This document shows, one piece after another, positions 6,466 through 8,327 of a DNA stretch of 8,327 bases (position 1 is the first letter of the stretch; each line of letters begins with the position of its first letter). This stretch comes from an uncultured Phycisphaerae bacterium (GTDB lineage Bacteria; Planctomycetota; Phycisphaerae; Sedimentisphaerales; Anaerohalosphaeraceae). A model generated the notes under the pieces. That model made no database searches, had not been told where the DNA came from, and saw only the letters and a program-made list of their open reading frames with translations. The translations under genes and the position numbers were made by a program. The stretch is taken from the NCBI GenBank assembly GCA_937920485.1, contig CALETL010000250.1, positions 1 to 8,327 on the forward strand. The letters are read 5' to 3'.

Positions 6466-7068
6466 TCATACCGTGTTCTTGTTTTTTAGATTGTTGGCGA
6501 TTTGAAGCATGTTTTCAATAATTTTTCCTCCGGTTGGCGTCAAAATACTTTCCGGATGGAACTGAACGCCATAAATCGGCAGCATTTTATGCTGAATGCC
6601 CATCACAATGCCTTCAAACTCGGCTGTTTCTTCCAGGCAGTCCGGCAGTTGACAGGCGCACAAGCTATGATATCGACCGGCGTGCATCGGGTTTTCCAAT
6701 CCCTGAAAAACACCCGTGCCTTTATGCATAATACGGGATGGCTTTCCATGCATGACTGCCGGAGCGTGTTCGATTTTTCCGCCAAAATACTGCACAATGG
6801 CCTGATGTCCGAGGCAGACGCCGAAAATCGGCAGTTTATCCTTAAAGTAATCAATCGCTTCTAAGCTGACCCCTGCGGTATCCGGATTGCCGGGACCTGG
6901 TGAAACCACCAGAAGATCCGGGGCAAACTCGTCCAATGCTTCGATGAGTTTTGAAAGGGGGGTATCCGCCCGATACACTTTGGTAGGGCAGCTGCGCTTT
7001 GCGAATTCATCCACCAGATTATAGGTAAATGAGTCAAAATTATCGATAAATAAAACCTTTGTTTTCAT
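6466..7068 (-). CDS. trpG: Anthranilate synthase glutamine amidotransferase subunit
   Basis: Class I glutamine amidotransferase that supplies ammonia to TrpE. The 200-residue chain begins 'MKTKVLFIDNFDSFTYNLVD', the classic TrpG/PabA start. 'SPGPGNPDTAG' (56-66) is the oxyanion-side loop. 'GVCLGHQAI' (83-91) carries the nucleophile Cys85, and 'GVQFHPESI' (167-175) carries His171 and Glu173, completing the triad. 'MHGKPSRI' (106-113) and 'GRYHSL' (131-136) are typical of anthranilate synthase subunits. Linkage to trpE and trpD favours a tryptophan role over folate synthesis (PabA), although a shared role cannot be excluded. The ATG has AAGGA (7078-7082) with 9-nt spacing and follows trpE after a 119-nt spacer with inverted repeats. 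Its stop overlaps an unused ATG in an ATGA arrangement. Confidence 0.95.
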   Translation of the reverse strand: MKTKVLFIDNFDSFTYNLVDEFAKRSCPTKVYRADTPLSKLIEALDEFAPDLLVVSPGPGNPDTAGVSLEAIDYFKDKLPIFGVCLGHQAIVQYFGGKIEHAPAVMHGKPSRIMHKGTGVFQGLENPMHAGRYHSLCACQLPDCLEETAEFEGIVMGIQHKMLPIYGVQFHPESILTPTGGKIIENMLQIANNLKNKNTV

Positions 7069-7106
7069 GATTGATGGTCCTTATTGGTTTTCAAATTATC
7101 CCTATA

Positions 7107-7166
7107 GCGATTTTAATCTATTGTTTCTGCGCGGCTAAGTAGCCCAACAATCGCAAGTTTAGATTA
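7107..7166 (-). repeat. Nested inverted repeats in the trpE-trpG spacer
   Basis: In plus-strand terms TAATCTATTGTT (7114-7125) pairs with AACAAT (7146-7151) and AGATTA (7161-7166), making a 12-bp stem with a 9-nt bulge. Inside is GGCTA/TAGCC (7133-7137 with 7140-7144). A rival pairing, GCGATT (7107-7112) with AATCGC (7149-7154), competes for bases 7149-7151. No T-run follows, so this is not an intrinsic terminator. It may be an mRNA structure upstream of trpG; its role is unknown. Confidence 0.4.
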
Positions 7167-7187
7167 TACTCGCGGAATTTACCACCC

Positions 7188-8327
7188 TTAAGGGTGTTCA
7201 CTTGCCATACGAATTGCTTTCAGACACGAGTTTGCTTTATGCTGTGTTTCGTCAAATTCAGTATCCGGAACGCTGTCGTGGACAATTCCCGCTCCGGCAC
7301 GAACATAGGCCTGGTGGTCGCGGACCTGTAAACTTCGAATGGTGATACAACTGTCAAACTGCCCATCAACAGTCAGATACATCACGGCGCCGCCGTAGTA
7401 GCCGCGTTTATTCTTTTCGAGATGACGAATGATTTTCATCGCCTCAATTTTTGGTGCCCCCGTCAGGGTTCCCATATTCATGGTGGCAAGATACGCACTC
7501 AATGCATCCAGATCGCTTCGCAATTTGCCCTTTACATTGCTGACTAGGTGCATCACCGATTCATACCGTTCTGTAATGAGCATTTCGTTGACAATTCGGC
7601 TGCCCGGTTCGGATACACGGGCGATATCATTCCTTGCCAGATCCACCAGCATCATATGTTCGGCCAGTTCCTTGCGGTCCAGCTTCAGTTCTGCTTCATA
7701 GCGGATATCGGTATCAGGATCGATTTTCCCGTCCTTGCGTCCGCGGGGCTTTGTACCGGCGATGGGGCGGATTTCTACATGCTGTTCACGGGTTCCGCTG
7801 ACACGCAGATTCAGTTCCGGGCTGGCTCCCATTAGGATCGTTGTCTTCGTGTTGATGTAAAACATATACGGCGAGGGGTTCAATGTTCGCAGCTTTCGAT
7901 AGACATCCAGCGGTTCGGCGGGGCAGGGCTCCGTAATAGTTCGGCTCAGGACGCCTTGAAAGATATCTCCGTCAAGGATGTGTTTTTTCGCGGTATTGAC
8001 AATTGCTTTGTACTCCTCTCGGGATGTATCCGTATCCGGGCCGTTCAATGGACCCTCATATTTCGTTGTTTGAGGGCGGCTTTCTTTGGCTTTGTCAAAA
8101 TAGTCGTCAAAGCACTGCATTGCCTCTTCATAAATGGCATCCCGGTTGTCATCCGTTATGATAGCGTTGACGATAGCATGACCCTTGGATTTCTTATGAT
8201 CCATCAGGAAGATATTGTTGGCAAAATACAGTTCATAGTCCGGATTCTGGAGGATGTCCTCACGGTTTGCGGGAAGTTTTTCAAACTGATCGATAAAGTC
8301 ATAACTGAGCGCCCCTAAAAGCCCGCA
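7188..8327 (-). CDS. trpE: Anthranilate synthase component I (N-terminus beyond window edge)
   Basis: Converts chorismate and ammonia to anthranilate, the committed step of tryptophan synthesis. The window holds 379 residues open to the edge; about 500-520 is usual, so some 120-140 N-terminal residues are missing. Numbering from the first visible residue, 'IAGTKPRGR' (190-198), 'MLVDLARND' (226-234), 'VMHLVS' (258-263), 'NMGTLTGAPK' (284-293) and 'RAGAGIVHDSVPD' (343-355) build the chorismate site. 'NPSPYMFY' (150-157) and the Cys of 'FDSCITIRS' match positions tied to tryptophan feedback inhibition in enteric TrpE (PSPYM motif and Salmonella Cys465), so feedback control is likely; the N-terminal LLES motif lies outside. 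The sequence is strikingly close to the enteric type. The visible Met at 8204 is internal, not the start. The stop codon lies in a 14-bp palindrome (7183-7196). Confidence 0.95.
   Translation of the reverse strand, partial: CGLLGALSYDFIDQFEKLPANREDILQNPDYELYFANNIFLMDHKKSKGHAIVNAIITDDNRDAIYEEAMQCFDDYFDKAKESRPQTTKYEGPLNGPDTDTSREEYKAIVNTAKKHILDGDIFQGVLSRTITEPCPAEPLDVYRKLRTLNPSPYMFYINTKTTILMGASPELNLRVSGTREQHVEIRPIAGTKPRGRKDGKIDPDTDIRYEAELKLDRKELAEHMMLVDLARNDIARVSEPGSRIVNEMLITERYESVMHLVSNVKGKLRSDLDALSAYLATMNMGTLTGAPKIEAMKIIRHLEKNKRGYYGGAVMYLTVDGQFDSCITIRSLQVRDHQAYVRAGAGIVHDSVPDTEFDETQHKANSCLKAIRMASEHP

Noticed and set aside
7163..7168. Perfect TATAAT on the minus strand as an internal trpG promoter
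   Set aside because: No acceptable -35 hexamer is found 16-18 bases upstream, so I do not list it as a promoter, although it is mentioned with the spacer finding.
7069..7187. T-box, TRAP-binding site or tryptophan leader peptide in the trpE-trpG spacer
   Set aside because: There is no intrinsic terminator, no series of GAG/UAG triplets and no small ORF with adjacent Trp codons; such control would more likely lie upstream of trpE, outside the window.
7183..7196. 14-bp palindrome CACCCTTAAGGGTG at the trpE stop as a terminator
   Set aside because: The stem would be 5 bp with a 4-base loop and no T-run follows; ending transcription here would also cut off trpG to trpA.

Overview
The window looks like a piece of bacterial chromosome of moderate G+C content. 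Its centrepiece is a tryptophan biosynthesis operon on the minus strand, in the order trpE-trpG-trpD-trpF-trpB-trpA. Next to it are a short plus-strand operon of two poorly characterised genes, a small gene for a bacterial histone-fold protein and a GT4 glycosyltransferase. Three things suggest the PVC group, possibly Planctomycetota of the Phycisphaerae type: a one-gene histone, an Arg-rich protein ending in an 'FPTWTEVLEVIKA.GYRKV' domain of a kind I associate with planctomycetes, and a GT4 enzyme with an 'MLGWEFPPFISGGLG' start. This assignment comes from recalled family resemblance, not from a marker gene, so it is tentative.

Layout. Positions 1-1227 (minus) hold a glycosyltransferase whose C-terminus is cut off by the window edge; a near-consensus sigma70-type promoter lies upstream at 1317-1345. 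Positions 1381-1470 contain hairpins, one followed by a T-run, that probably end the histone transcript. Positions 1508-1720 (minus) encode a 70-residue histone. Positions 1721-2019 are a divergent intergenic region. Positions 2020-2349 and 2391-2747 (plus) encode a DUF2007-like protein and an Arg-rich conserved hypothetical protein. A strong terminator at 2779-2817 closes this operon and overlaps the 3' end of trpA, which converges on it. From 2796 to the right edge the trp genes are packed on the minus strand, with trpE losing its N-terminus at 8327.

Function. TrpE and TrpG form anthranilate synthase, TrpD adds phosphoribosyl pyrophosphate, TrpF isomerises the product, and TrpA/TrpB are the two subunits of tryptophan synthase. 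The step between TrpF and TrpA, indole-3-glycerol-phosphate synthase (TrpC), has no gene here: trpD and trpF are only 2 nt apart. It must be encoded elsewhere if the pathway is complete. The other junctions are 4- to 20-nt gaps or ATGA overlaps, apart from a 119-nt trpE-trpG spacer that carries nested inverted repeats. The operon promoter and any leader lie beyond the right edge.

The least ordinary items are the histone with a Lys-rich tail and almost no third helix, the missing trpC, the foldable trpE-trpG spacer, and the Arg-rich hypothetical protein paired with a DUF2007-like gene. I see no mobile element, CRISPR array, tRNA or rRNA.
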